Of a stretch of 58,879 nt of DNA, positions 43,190 to 52,419 are shown one piece after another (positions within the stretch are counted from its first letter, which is position 1; every line of letters starts with the position of its first letter). The notes beneath the pieces are model-generated. The model had not been told where the DNA came from. It did no database searches and saw only the letters and a list, made by a program, of their open reading frames with translations. Origin of the DNA: Paramacrobiotus metropolitanus (lineage: Eukaryota; Tardigrada; Eutardigrada; Parachela; Macrobiotidae); contig NW_026570528.1 of NCBI RefSeq assembly GCF_019649055.1, positions 1 to 58,879 on the forward strand. Reading direction: 5' to 3'. The position numbers and the translations under genes were made by a program.

Positions 43190-44389
43190 TTGCGCGTTAA
43201 AAAATGGCGACACTTTTTGGCGTACAAGAAGTTCGAAGTGTATACTGACCACGCCGCGCTAACGTTTCTGCGTAATATGCGCGATATGGATGGGCGCATT
43301 GGTCGTTTGGCACTGTACGTGCAAGACAATGACATGGTTCCCAAGTACATTAAGGGGGCAGCCAATGTCGAAGCCGATGCCTTGTCAAGGCAGACCGGTA
43401 ATATGAAAGAGCCGGAGTCGAATGAGTCGGATATAATCCCAGACTATCGCGAAGAAGATGTACCGGATGGTGAAACACTCGAGCAAATTGAAGCAGTGCG
43501 CAAAAGAGAAAACCACAAAGAAATGCAGTATATCGAGGTATTCACTGCTCAAGTTCGTCTGTTCGATAAGTCAGTCAGAAAGGAAGTGAAAAATAACACC
43601 GAGGTACAGTTTGTACCCGAGCAGCGCGCGCAGTACTGGGTAGAAGAGCAGTCAAAAGACCGCGTAATTGCACATTGGAAATCGCTACTCAGCGATCCTA
43701 CGCAGGACATGAAGCCGTACCAGCGCCGGTATTTGAAAAAGTTCATACTAAAACAAGGTGTTGAGTACTATCGGTATTCTGTGAACGGTAAAGACTTTTA
43801 TCTATTCTATGTACCGTACCAGTGGAGACAAAAGTTTTTGTTTGAAAACCATGATACGCAGTATGCCGCGCATCAAGGCATTGAAGCTACGTACAAGAAG
43901 ATGCACGCATATTATTACTGGCCGCATATGAAAGAAAGCGTTACTAATTATGTAATGTCTTGTGCACAGTGCCAGGCACGTAATCCCGTGAACCAGAAAA
44001 CAGCTGGATTTTTGCAGCATAATCCTATTGTAAATCCGCGTAGCTGTTGGTCGATCGACGTTGCTAGCAGTTTACCGTTAACGAAAAATGGTAAAAAACA
44101 TATCATGGTTGGTGTGGATTATGGGTCGAAGTGGGTTGTCGCACAAGCGGTAGAAGCGAACGACAGTGCCACGCTGGCACAGTTCGTGTTTGAAAAGATA
44201 ATTATGCCGTTTGGTGTTCCGAAAAATCTGACGTCGGACAGAGGGTCCAACTTCATGTCGGACATGTTCGGTGAACTGTCCGCGGTTATGGGAATTGCAC
44301 ACGTGCCGGTAGTTGCGTACCACAATATAGGAAACGGGTTAGCCGAGAAGCGCGTAGGTGAATTCAATAAGCCATTTCGAAGTACATAA
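43190..44389 (+). pseudogene. pol: Gypsy RNase H end and integrase
   Basis: RNase H residues continue with YTDHAALTFL and ADALSRQ. The integrase has a zinc module (HDTQYAAHQG, CAQCQARN), then catalytic Asp in CWSIDVASSLP, Asp in LTSDRGSNF and Glu in NGLAEKRVGEF. A stop at 44387-44389 and a further TAG near 44540 interrupt the frame. Confidence 0.85.
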
Positions 44390-44574
44390 ATGATGAACAA
44401 ACGGATTGGGATGTTTATCTCCCTGCTATCTGTTTTGCCTTTAATACGAAGCCAGTAAAACGCATTGGCGGTTTTACACCTGCGAAACTGATGTATGGTG
44501 AAAACTTGCGTTTACCGCAAGATAACTTTATTCCGAAGTAGGGTGGCGATGAAGACTTCCCGATTCCTGCGCAT

Positions 44575-45111
44575 TTGTTTATTCAGCATTTGCAGCTGAC
44601 ATTGTCAGATGCGCTGGATCAGGTGCGAGCGGAAGAAACGCAGCAACGTTTAAAACATAAGATCCGGTACGATGCTAACGCACGTGATGTCGAGTATGCC
44701 GTTGGTGATCAAGTTAGGGTGCGAGCAATGGCGCGCATAAAAGGAAAACATAAAGCGTTTGAAGGTTTGTGGCGCACCGGTTATGAAGTTAAAGCGAAAC
44801 TGTCGAACATCCACTACAGAGTACAATGTAATAAAAAAGGTGCCATAAAACTGGAAGTTGTGCATGTATCGCTGATGCGACCGTATAACATGCGCAACGA
44901 TGATGAGCCAGAGCTGACTGATATCGAAGATATGAACACAAGTCAAAAGCCGCTCAAGCCTATGGAAAAAGAACTTGAAGACGAGATTGAGGAGTTTCCG
45001 GTCAGACCAGAATTACCAGAACCGGAAGGCCAGGATGTTCCCGTCGTTCCTGTGAGAACGAGATATGGAAGAAATATTAAACAGCCGGACAGGCTGATTA
45101 ATAAACAGTAA
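44575..45111 (+). pseudogene. pol: Gypsy integrase C-terminal region
   Basis: Continuation of the integrase: a VGDQVRVRAMARIKGKHKAFEGLWRTGYEV beta-rich domain, then an acidic-proline tail. No chromodomain is seen. Confidence 0.7.
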
Positions 45112-45325
45112 TCCCCGAAATCCCCGGGAACTGTCGCAACCGCCGCGAGACGGCAGGTTAATGCAGTCTTTGCATGCTGCAGCATTGTGGGTAAAACACC
45201 GCATTGCAAATTTGCAGCTGTTCACTTTTGAAATTATTTGTGGTTCTTCATTTGTCCCTGCGGATCGATCTTTTTCATTCTGTGAATCTCATTTACCGTT
45301 GTGGAAGTTTGAATTTTGCATTATT

Positions 45326-45865
45326 ATGCCTCCACACTTCAATCGCAAACGAGGCGGTCGTGCCCATCAACATTATCGCAATCAGCTGCTACAAGGCCTG
45401 TACAGTACTACGCTAATGGCTGCAGGTTTTCAAACGCAGCGAAATGGTAATGGTCGTTGTCGTGGGCGATTTGCAGCTCGAAACCGCGGTGGTGAAGCTC
45501 GAGGACGTGGTGGCGCTAACGCTGGTGAAAATGCCTCTGTTCCCACGGATAACTGGCGTCGAGCTGGGCGAGATCTTGCTGCTGATCCCGAGAATGGACA
45601 GAGTGGCAGTGTTGGTAATGTTGTGCGTGATGGCGATGTGGATATGACTGCTGGTGGAGGAAATGGTTCAGTCCCTGCCCATAATTCAGCTGCTTACTCT
45701 ACTGTTTCTACTGGCCAACAAGGTGCTTCAGCAGTTACGAATGATGCAGAGAAGGAGCGCGAACGACAACAGCAGCTTCGTCAGCAGATGGCTGGGGATG
45801 CCAGCAAGAACGCTCCGCCGTCGACAGGTAACGAGCAGACTCGCACTGGGCTGTATAAGTTTTAA
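45326..45865 (+). CDS. Extra ORF between pol and the 3' LTR, Arg/Gly-rich (179 aa)
   Basis: Starts MPPHFNRKRGG (45326) and carries RCRGRFAARNRGGEARGRGG, then a polar Gln/Ser/Gly-rich tail. RG-rich proteins usually bind RNA. It is not a standard Gypsy gene; position suggests an accessory or env-slot ORF. No signal peptide or membrane anchor is seen, so it is not an envelope. The open frame extends upstream to 45161. Confidence 0.4.
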   Translation: MPPHFNRKRGGRAHQHYRNQLLQGLYSTTLMAAGFQTQRNGNGRCRGRFAARNRGGEARGRGGANAGENASVPTDNWRRAGRDLAADPENGQSGSVGNVVRDGDVDMTAGGGNGSVPAHNSAAYSTVSTGQQGASAVTNDAEKERERQQQLRQQMAGDASKNAPPSTGNEQTRTGLYKF

Positions 45866-46401
45866 GTGTCCTACCATTTGCTGATCGGTGCTGAATTCCT
45901 AATCCTTCATTAATCCCTGTTGATCTCAGCTATGGAATTTTTCTCATTTTTCCCTTGTGATTTTCGATCAATTTTGCTGACAGTATTCCTCAGTGCAAAA
46001 GTGGCGTTTTACTTTTATTTTCGTGTTTGATCGCGGATGTTTTTGCTTAATTTTCATCGGCGATTTTACGCTAATTTAATTTGATCTTTGCCACTGAAAT
46101 TCCGTGTTTGATTTTTCCGACGATTTTTTCCTGTTTGTGTTTTCTCCGTCTGCCGTTTGCCAACAACTCACTTTTTCCTGCCAACTCTCACTTTCACCCC
46201 GTCAAGGATCCTCTCCTCATTCACCATCTCACTCAGTCACCCGTGGAGGAGGATCATGTCATTCTTGGACGGAGGATGGATTTGCCCGCCTTGCCCAGTC
46301 GAGAGTGTGAGAACTTATTTTCATTTAGTTTTTTATTCCTGTTTTTCCTGTTCTTTTCGTTTCTTTTTTGTGTTGGGTTCCCCAAGACCCGTTTGCGGGG
46401 G
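45866..46401. other. 3' untranslated part of the Gypsy element
   Basis: T-rich non-coding DNA ending with a GCGGGGG polypurine-like tract next to the 3' LTR. Confidence 0.5.
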
Positions 46402-46782
46402 TGACGGAATATGGTGTACGGTAGCGGCTTAGTACAGTACGTTTTCCATCAGTACTCGTACATGTTTGCACTTTCTAGCATTTTCCCTTTGTTCTCGGAT
46501 ATACTTTTGGCTTTTCTAACCGGACGCACTTTGCGTCTATATAAGTCCGAGAGTTGCAGTTTATTGGGTGAGTTCTCTCATTCTGAAGTTGGGCAGTGTC
46601 GGAGTTTTTCTATTGAAAATATATCGTCGGGATGCAGTGTATTCTCGCTTCGCGTAGATCGTACTTCTACACATATCTCTTGGCTATGCCACATTGAAAT
46701 CATCAGCTCATTCTCTGTCGTTGAGTCAGGTCGGTAGGATTGATATTACGGTATTATCCCTATCGTACTCGTCTCTCCGTCA
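46402..46782 (+). repeat. 3' LTR of the Gypsy element
   Basis: 381 bp, about 97-98% identical by eye to 25707-26086. Confidence 0.85.
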
Positions 46783-46948
46783 TCAGGTCAGTTGGCGTCT
46801 ACCGTGCTGGTAGTCTGGTTGGCTGGTACTGCACTGATCCGGTGAATGTACAACGCTCTACCCTTCTTATAACGTTGTTAACCGAATTCAGCACCGCGTT
46901 CAAGCCTTATTCTAGCGGCGTGGTTTCTAAATCTGGAAGTAATGCGGC

Positions 46949-47205
46949 GTGACCTTTTCAAATTGTTTATGCCGGCACTTACTTAAGCACTTCGTGCATT
47001 GTCGATAATGGTGTTAATGGTGATTAACACTTTTTAAAATTTTCGAGAACCATGCAGTAGACCAAAACCTTATTAGTTGCCACATTTTACGCGGCATCTG
47101 CCAGGTTTTATTGCTTGCCAGTTGCCAGAGTCTCCAGGTTTTATCGCTCGCCATGCCATTGGCAGTGCCACTGGCAGGTGCCAATGCCACGTTTTACCCA
47201 CTGCC
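46949..47205 (-). repeat. Right terminal inverted repeat
   Basis: Inverse complement of 23597-23877, lacking a 25-bp segment; ends at the CTGCGTCGG target duplication. Confidence 0.8.
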
Positions 47206-47862
47206 CTGCGTCGGCGCTGTTTACGTCCATCCTTCGTATCGCAACCGGGATTTGTTCCGCCTTGTGCTCGGAAAACTGTTGGTGCGGCTTCAGGCGTTAG
47301 AAATACCGTCGGTTTGGATTCAGACCATGAATTTCCCGTTAGTTTCTCAACTGGAAGTTATTCGCGGTTTTGATGGTGAAGAGTTCAAGCGCCGCAATGC
47401 CATGTGTTGGCTGACTTATACAGCACCTGTTAACGTTGATCCGCTCCAAATAGTTCCTGCTCGACGACAGGGCAATCGCCCTAAAAAGGCGCCGAACAGC
47501 CTAATGAAAATGTGGCTGATGATGATTTTACTTTGCAAATATACGAATCAGCAACCGACGAAGACGGGAACGCAGGCAGCGATTTCTACGATCCGGAAGA
47601 ATCGACCAGTCGAAAGATTCGAGAGCGTTTGCCTTACGATAAACCTACCAAGTCACGAAAGCTGGAGCGTTCTGATGAAGCCTTCGAGCACAGTAAAAGG
47701 ATTTTCAATGAGCAAGAGTGTGCTTTGGGCACGATTGCATGGAAGTCCGGGAGCGGACGACGAAAGTCACCGAAAGGACACAATCACGAGCGATACTTTG
47801 ATGACAGACCATGTGTTTGGGAACGATCTTTCATAACAGTAGCCAGGGTGAATTTTCATTAA
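47206..47862 (+). pseudogene. GLYAT-like copy C, 3' half
   Basis: Resumes exactly at the duplicated CTGCGTCGG with GAVYVHPSYRNRDLFRLVLGK, then PSVWIQTMNFPLVSQLEV, matching copy B exon 4. A single-base shift near 47480 (A-run) moves the tail to another frame (LQIYESATDEDGNAGSDFYDP). Together with 22614-23596 it forms one disrupted gene. Confidence 0.75.
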
Positions 47863-48100
47863 TTCATTAGCGTTTTCAGTAATCATTACTCATTAATCAA
47901 TAATCATTTCATTAATCATTCATCATGAGCGTTTTCATTAATCAGATGAATTTCGTTGTACTGTACAGATAGTAGATATTGCATAGAAGTATAGTTGTTC
48001 TTTACCTTTTTAAGAAATCCGATTTACGGTATATGCATATGCTCAACTTAAGTCATGGTCACTACTATATTCTGGATGCCGAAACGACAAAAAATACTGT
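47863..48100. other. Spacer with ATTAATCA-rich DNA
   Basis: Short repeats CATTAATCAT near 47870-47945; no gene. Confidence 0.5.
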
Positions 48101-48160
48101 CGAAACGAAACGAAACGAAACGAAACGAAACGAAACGAAACGAAACGAAACGAAACGAAA
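48101..48160 (+). repeat. (CGAAA)12 microsatellite
   Basis: Twelve perfect tandem copies of CGAAA, with a further partial copy after GT at 48161-48171. Confidence 0.9.
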
Positions 48161-48171
48161 GTCGAAACGAA

Positions 48172-49539
48172 ATTTAAGCTAAAGGATGTTATATGCAGAA
48201 AGTGAAGTCTTTTACGCTATTTATGCTATTTTTACGTTAGGGTTTACGTTTTTATATTTTACATTATTTATGTACGGGTAGAGCATATACTTCCTGCATA
48301 CTGAGCTGTCGCTACTCATTCATAATATATAATTATTTATAACTAAGACTCAACAGCACCATCACTGTATGGCATCCACAGGCCGTAATATTGTCGTGTA
48401 TAAGCGTTCACGCTGGTTAGAGCTCCATGAACTATCTTTACTCTTCCACGCCTGTAAATGTCAGTGGTAGGCAACTCTCATCTCAAACTGTAACAGCTAA
48501 ATTATGGTGGAAATGATACGAACGACTCAGGAACACAAGAACTCAGGAATCCCTCAGGAATACTCCAACTACAACTTCCGGTCGCAGGTTCTGTGAGGAT
48601 CGGCAAGAGCAAGGTCGATTGTGACGCGAGCAAACCTGTATACTAAGCGATAATCCGAGAACGACTATGCACTTCCGTAGGAACAAGTATTGCTGCCTCT
48701 TTAATCCAATTCACAACACAGTCCACAACGCAAGGAAATCGTAATTAGAAAGCAGTCTCAGAAGTAATTCTCAGACTACTGATGAAGATTTTAGTGACAA
48801 CCAAAACTTATATAGACTTGCGTTATGACATCACATACACCGCTGGTAAAAGAGAACAGCAAATCACAGCATTGATTGACTAGATTATCTGTTATGTTGC
48901 AGGTGGAAGGCGGACAGTCAGCATCCGTACGTACATCCCGGCGTGTGATCCTGTTCCCACACGTCAATATTATCTGCCATACAACCCCTCAACGACATCG
49001 TAATCTTTGGCATACTCACGGCTTACCGGTAATATTGCCTAGGGCTGACGAATAAATGTGGCTCAAGCTGTTGTTACGTTTGCCTAATTTGTTGAAAACT
49101 CTTTTCTGGTCAACAATTGAAGAATCGTGTTTTTTCGAAATGACGGTATTGTTGCAAATTGCGGAAAACACTTAATTAAAAGTTGACACGCTGGAAAAAT
49201 TAACACACTGGAACTTCAGACTCGGAAATTTTTGTCACAATTTTATTCGGAGAAGTTACTTCTACATTTACAATCAAACAAAGGAATTGTGCAACTTAAA
49301 AGTTTACAATGTATGTTTCATGTAAGAATGTTCTTGACGAGTTATTTTTTTTCTTGGTAGGGTTGGTCTACCTCCTTGTGCAGGAGTAATCCTGTAGAAA
49401 ACAGAGGAAACATACAATGTATGCAGACTGAGACAGCACAGTACTGTATCTGTAATTGTTGAATGGATTACAAAATAAATGTTACAATCACGCGGCACAC
49501 TCCATAAACACACTAAAAAATCGAAAGCGCCTGCGTTCT
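48172..49539. other. No gene recognised
   Basis: AT-rich intergenic DNA; short frames only. Confidence 0.5.
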
Positions 49540-49700
49540 CGTACTTTTGTCCTTCGAACCGCAACCGGAATTTGTTCCGCCTTGTGTTTGGTGAACGGTT
49601 AAATCGCTTCGAAACTGGAAATACCAACGGTCTGGATACAAACTACAATTTCCCTCACGGCTGGAAGTCATTCGCGGTTTTGACGGTTAAGAACTGAGAA
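49540..49700 (+). pseudogene. GLYAT-like copy D remnant
   Basis: The frame reads PSNRNRNLFRLVFGERLNRF and is followed by diverged matches to the PSVW...NFP and VIRGF segments of exon 4. Start, upstream exons and tail are missing. Confidence 0.6.
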
Positions 49701-51047
49701 AAAGCTGCAGTGTCAGGTGATGGTTGACCTAAAAAGCCTCGCCATGCGGTACCAGGAATATCGTTGCACCTTCTTTTTAACGACTCCCGCTGCTCTGAAT
49801 TTTATTATGACATCTGTGACCTTTTTGCAGGAGTGTTGCGATGATGTTTGCGTGACCGATTATGATGTTTGCGTGACCGGCGGAGTCCCGATTTTATAGG
49901 ATTTACGATCTTATTGCTTTCCGTTCATGATTTAAGAAGCTTCATTTGAAGCGGGACGCGGCTGCAGTTACCAATGACTGCATTGAAAGCGGCGGTACAA
50001 AACTGAATATCATGATGTCCCGGGAGTCTCAGAGCGCCGCAGAACGGCACCGATGCTGGGAATACAGGACCGCTGCCGTCAGTATACAGTAGTTGCCCTA
50101 ATGTGGAGCATGTCTTTAAAGGATGTGTCAATGCAGCACGGCATGGCTGTTTCTGCAACATGAGGATACAAATTCTCGTTGTAGGTCATATGTAATCTTT
50201 TGATCTGGATGCAAGTCTTGTCGATTCATGTGATCAATCTCATCACATCAGTAAAGCTACAAAGGCGCTGTGTCTTGTCATTTAGGCTGGTCTGATTCCA
50301 GCACACACAGATTAGCGCCAACCGCCAGTAAACCAGGGATTACACCTGCCGCATCGTTTTTCATTAAAGCAGTAAAATCTTCTTTATTCGGCAAAGGCCA
50401 TCGATATTACAAAATATGCATTCGCGTAATACTACTTAAAATGATCCAAATTTAAACGCGTTCGCCTCGTTTTACTGCGTTTTTGAAGCAGAGATTAAGT
50501 CTAGCTGTAGTGAAAGGAAACGCCGCTGCTGTGTTGGGCACTATGAATATGCGTCCTAGAATGTCTGATAGCAATAACGATTTTGGTTGTTTCTTTAACG
50601 TTTAAATTTGGATCATTTTAAGCAGTAAAATAAATGCGGGCACTTTACTCTACTTTGCTTTACTGCTTTTCACTTTAAATTGTTTGATTTAATTTAATGG
50701 AGTTGACACAATTGCATTTAGGTTAACCGAGATTAATTCCAACTTCACGGATCCATGGTTACCGTTCATCCTTTACCGTCCCTCTGATTACTACGTAGTT
50801 ACCATAAGCTATTACAATGGGAATATCACTGTTACCTGGGAGGGTATTTCTACTGATACCACCGGTTTGTCGGTATTATTTTTGTTAGCGACAATAACAA
50901 TATCGACAAGCAGCTGGTAACAACTTGGCAGCGTTGTAACAGTTTGTTACAGACGCTGCGTAACCGCAACGCACGAGGCACGGATGAGTTCCTAATTCGC
51001 ATGGGAAAAGAGCTGGAAATCTAGGAAACCAGATATTTCCACCTCAG
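49701..51047. other. Intergenic with one 24-bp inverted repeat pair
   Basis: No gene is supported. Contains the inverted repeat at 50435-50622. Confidence 0.5.
50435..50622. repeat. Inverted repeat pair, 24 bp perfect
   Basis: CTTAAAATGATCC... at 50435-50458 is exactly complementary to 50599-50622; 140 bp lie between. Possibly the ends of a short MITE. Confidence 0.7.
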
Positions 51048-51087
51048 CCATAATTTTCTCTGTTATCGATAACAGAGAAAATTATGG
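51048..51087. repeat. 40-bp perfect palindrome
   Basis: Each 20-bp half is exactly complementary, centred on ATCGAT at 51067/51068. Weaker symmetry continues about 15 bp further (ATTTCCA on both sides). Confidence 0.9.
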
Positions 51088-51158
51088 TTCGGATGGAAAT
51101 CCGCGAAGTGCAGTTTATGGACCAGGTTATATAAGCGTGGAGCTGTACGCAAAAGACA

Positions 51159-51236
51159 CCGTTGACGCGAACAAATCATACGACTGGACTTTGGTCCAGT
51201 ACGCATACCAGTCGTATGACTTGTTCGGGTCAACGG
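51159..51236. repeat. 29-bp inverted repeat with 20-nt loop
   Basis: Arms 51159-51187 and 51208-51236 match at 27 of 29 positions (core CATACGACTGG perfect). Confidence 0.8.
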
Positions 51237-52419
51237 AGCGTATACCGTGCACTATACGTATATCCTAGAAATCCACACAACGAATCAGGAAGCTGGTTGC
51301 CAGAAAGCCCGGGTGGAGGTCGCCCAGAAGGCACACCAGCTTGGCCTCTCAGTACAAAGCTGCCTGGACGCTGCGGCAGCGGACTTGAACGAATTATTGC
51401 CGGCATTCGACAGTCACCGAGTCAGCGACTCGCATTGACCAGCGACGAAGAAACCGTTTAACGAAAAAAAAGAGATCGCGAACCCATCCATCGTCAAGCT
51501 CGCCGACCTCGTCCTTGTCCAACGCAAAAGCTGGGTCGGTTTATTTTAATCCTCTGTTCCAGTCCGTTGGCAAGTGATCAGGTCAGCGGTGCGCGAAAGG
51601 CATTTTACTATTAATTTATGGATGAGCAATTTAAAGCAGGCTACTCTTGCACAGGTAAACGTCATGTTGTTTCGTTCATACCATTCTTGCCTCTATCAGC
51701 TACTTTTGACGCAATGGGAGGGAAGGCAGCTACAAAAAAAATAATGTGTAACAGACTAGCACGAGGAGATCACGAGTGATGCTTTATTGTACAAAATAAA
51801 GGGGGAACAATGCTGCGTAATAGCAGGAAAGCAAGAACATAGCAAGTGTGTGCTAGAAGAGCTCTTGAGCGTCCGTCAAGGCGTGAAAGAAGCAACTGGC
51901 GGCCAGCACGTGCTGTGTGCCATCAGCTGTGTGATGATGCGCAGACTGGACTCAATCCAACGCGAGCGTATGAACGCTGAGTCATACTGCGAGAGAGGAA
52001 CGAGAGAGCGAGTGTGGCTCAGTGTATGCGCTGCGTATATCCGCTTCAGCGGATGAGTGCAGTGCAGCAGCACACGTACGTACAGCGAGAGAGGTGGTAT
52101 CGGCAAGCAATGGTGCAAGTACGTCCTGTGTGGACCGTACGCACCAGGCGCAGTCGTACGCCTCTGACATGCCTCTGGGCGGGAATCCGAGCTCCCGCGA
52201 AGGATGCTCCGACTCGGTACCGCACCAGTACCGCACAACTCTCCGGTCGGACCCATGTAGGGTCGCCAGTACGCGTCCTCTGGCAGTGGGAGTCCGGTGT
52301 CTGGTCGACCGTCCCTTCTTCACTTCCGAACCCATGAGTGGAAACCACTCACGGCCGAGAAATCCGGAAGCCGCTCGGGCGTTTCGTTGGACCGGTGATG
52401 CTTCTGTTGGCTGGCTTCT
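51237..52419. other. Transition region, no convincing gene
   Basis: Overlapping frames on both strands at 51.9-52.4 kb reflect rising GC content rather than coding signal. No motif is recognised. Confidence 0.45.

Larger units (their letters stand above)
25707..46782 (+). mobile_element. Ty3/Gypsy LTR retrotransposon (decayed), interrupted by a second LTR element
   Basis: LTRs 25707-26086 and 46402-46782 both start TGACGG and end CCGTCA, differ at about nine positions, and contain TATATAAG. Flanks share TCAG (25703-25706, 46783-46786), a likely 4-bp target duplication. The internal order gag, protease, RT, RNase H, integrase is the Ty3/Gypsy order. A G-rich tract (GCGGGGG) precedes the 3' LTR. 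Several frame breaks and stops make it inactive. Net length without the inner element is about 10.7 kb. Confidence 0.85.
23597..47205. mobile_element. Long-TIR DNA transposon (MULE-like), 23.6 kb including nested insertions
   Basis: Bounded by inverted repeats 23597-23877 and 46949-47205, both starting GGC.G.GGGTAAAACGTGG and nearly identical except for a 25-bp insertion in the left one. The flanking 9-bp CTGCGTCGG (23588-23596, 47206-47214) is a target duplication within GLYAT copy C. Long TIRs and a 9-bp duplication fit the Mutator-like group, but no transposase is recognisable, so it is probably non-autonomous. Without the nested Gypsy element it would be about 2.5 kb. Confidence 0.75.

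Noticed and set aside
49925-50100. Short plus-strand frame with RDAAAVTNDCIESGGTKLN
   Set aside because: Protein-like in composition but too short, without start or neighbours, and no family recognised; kept only as a note.
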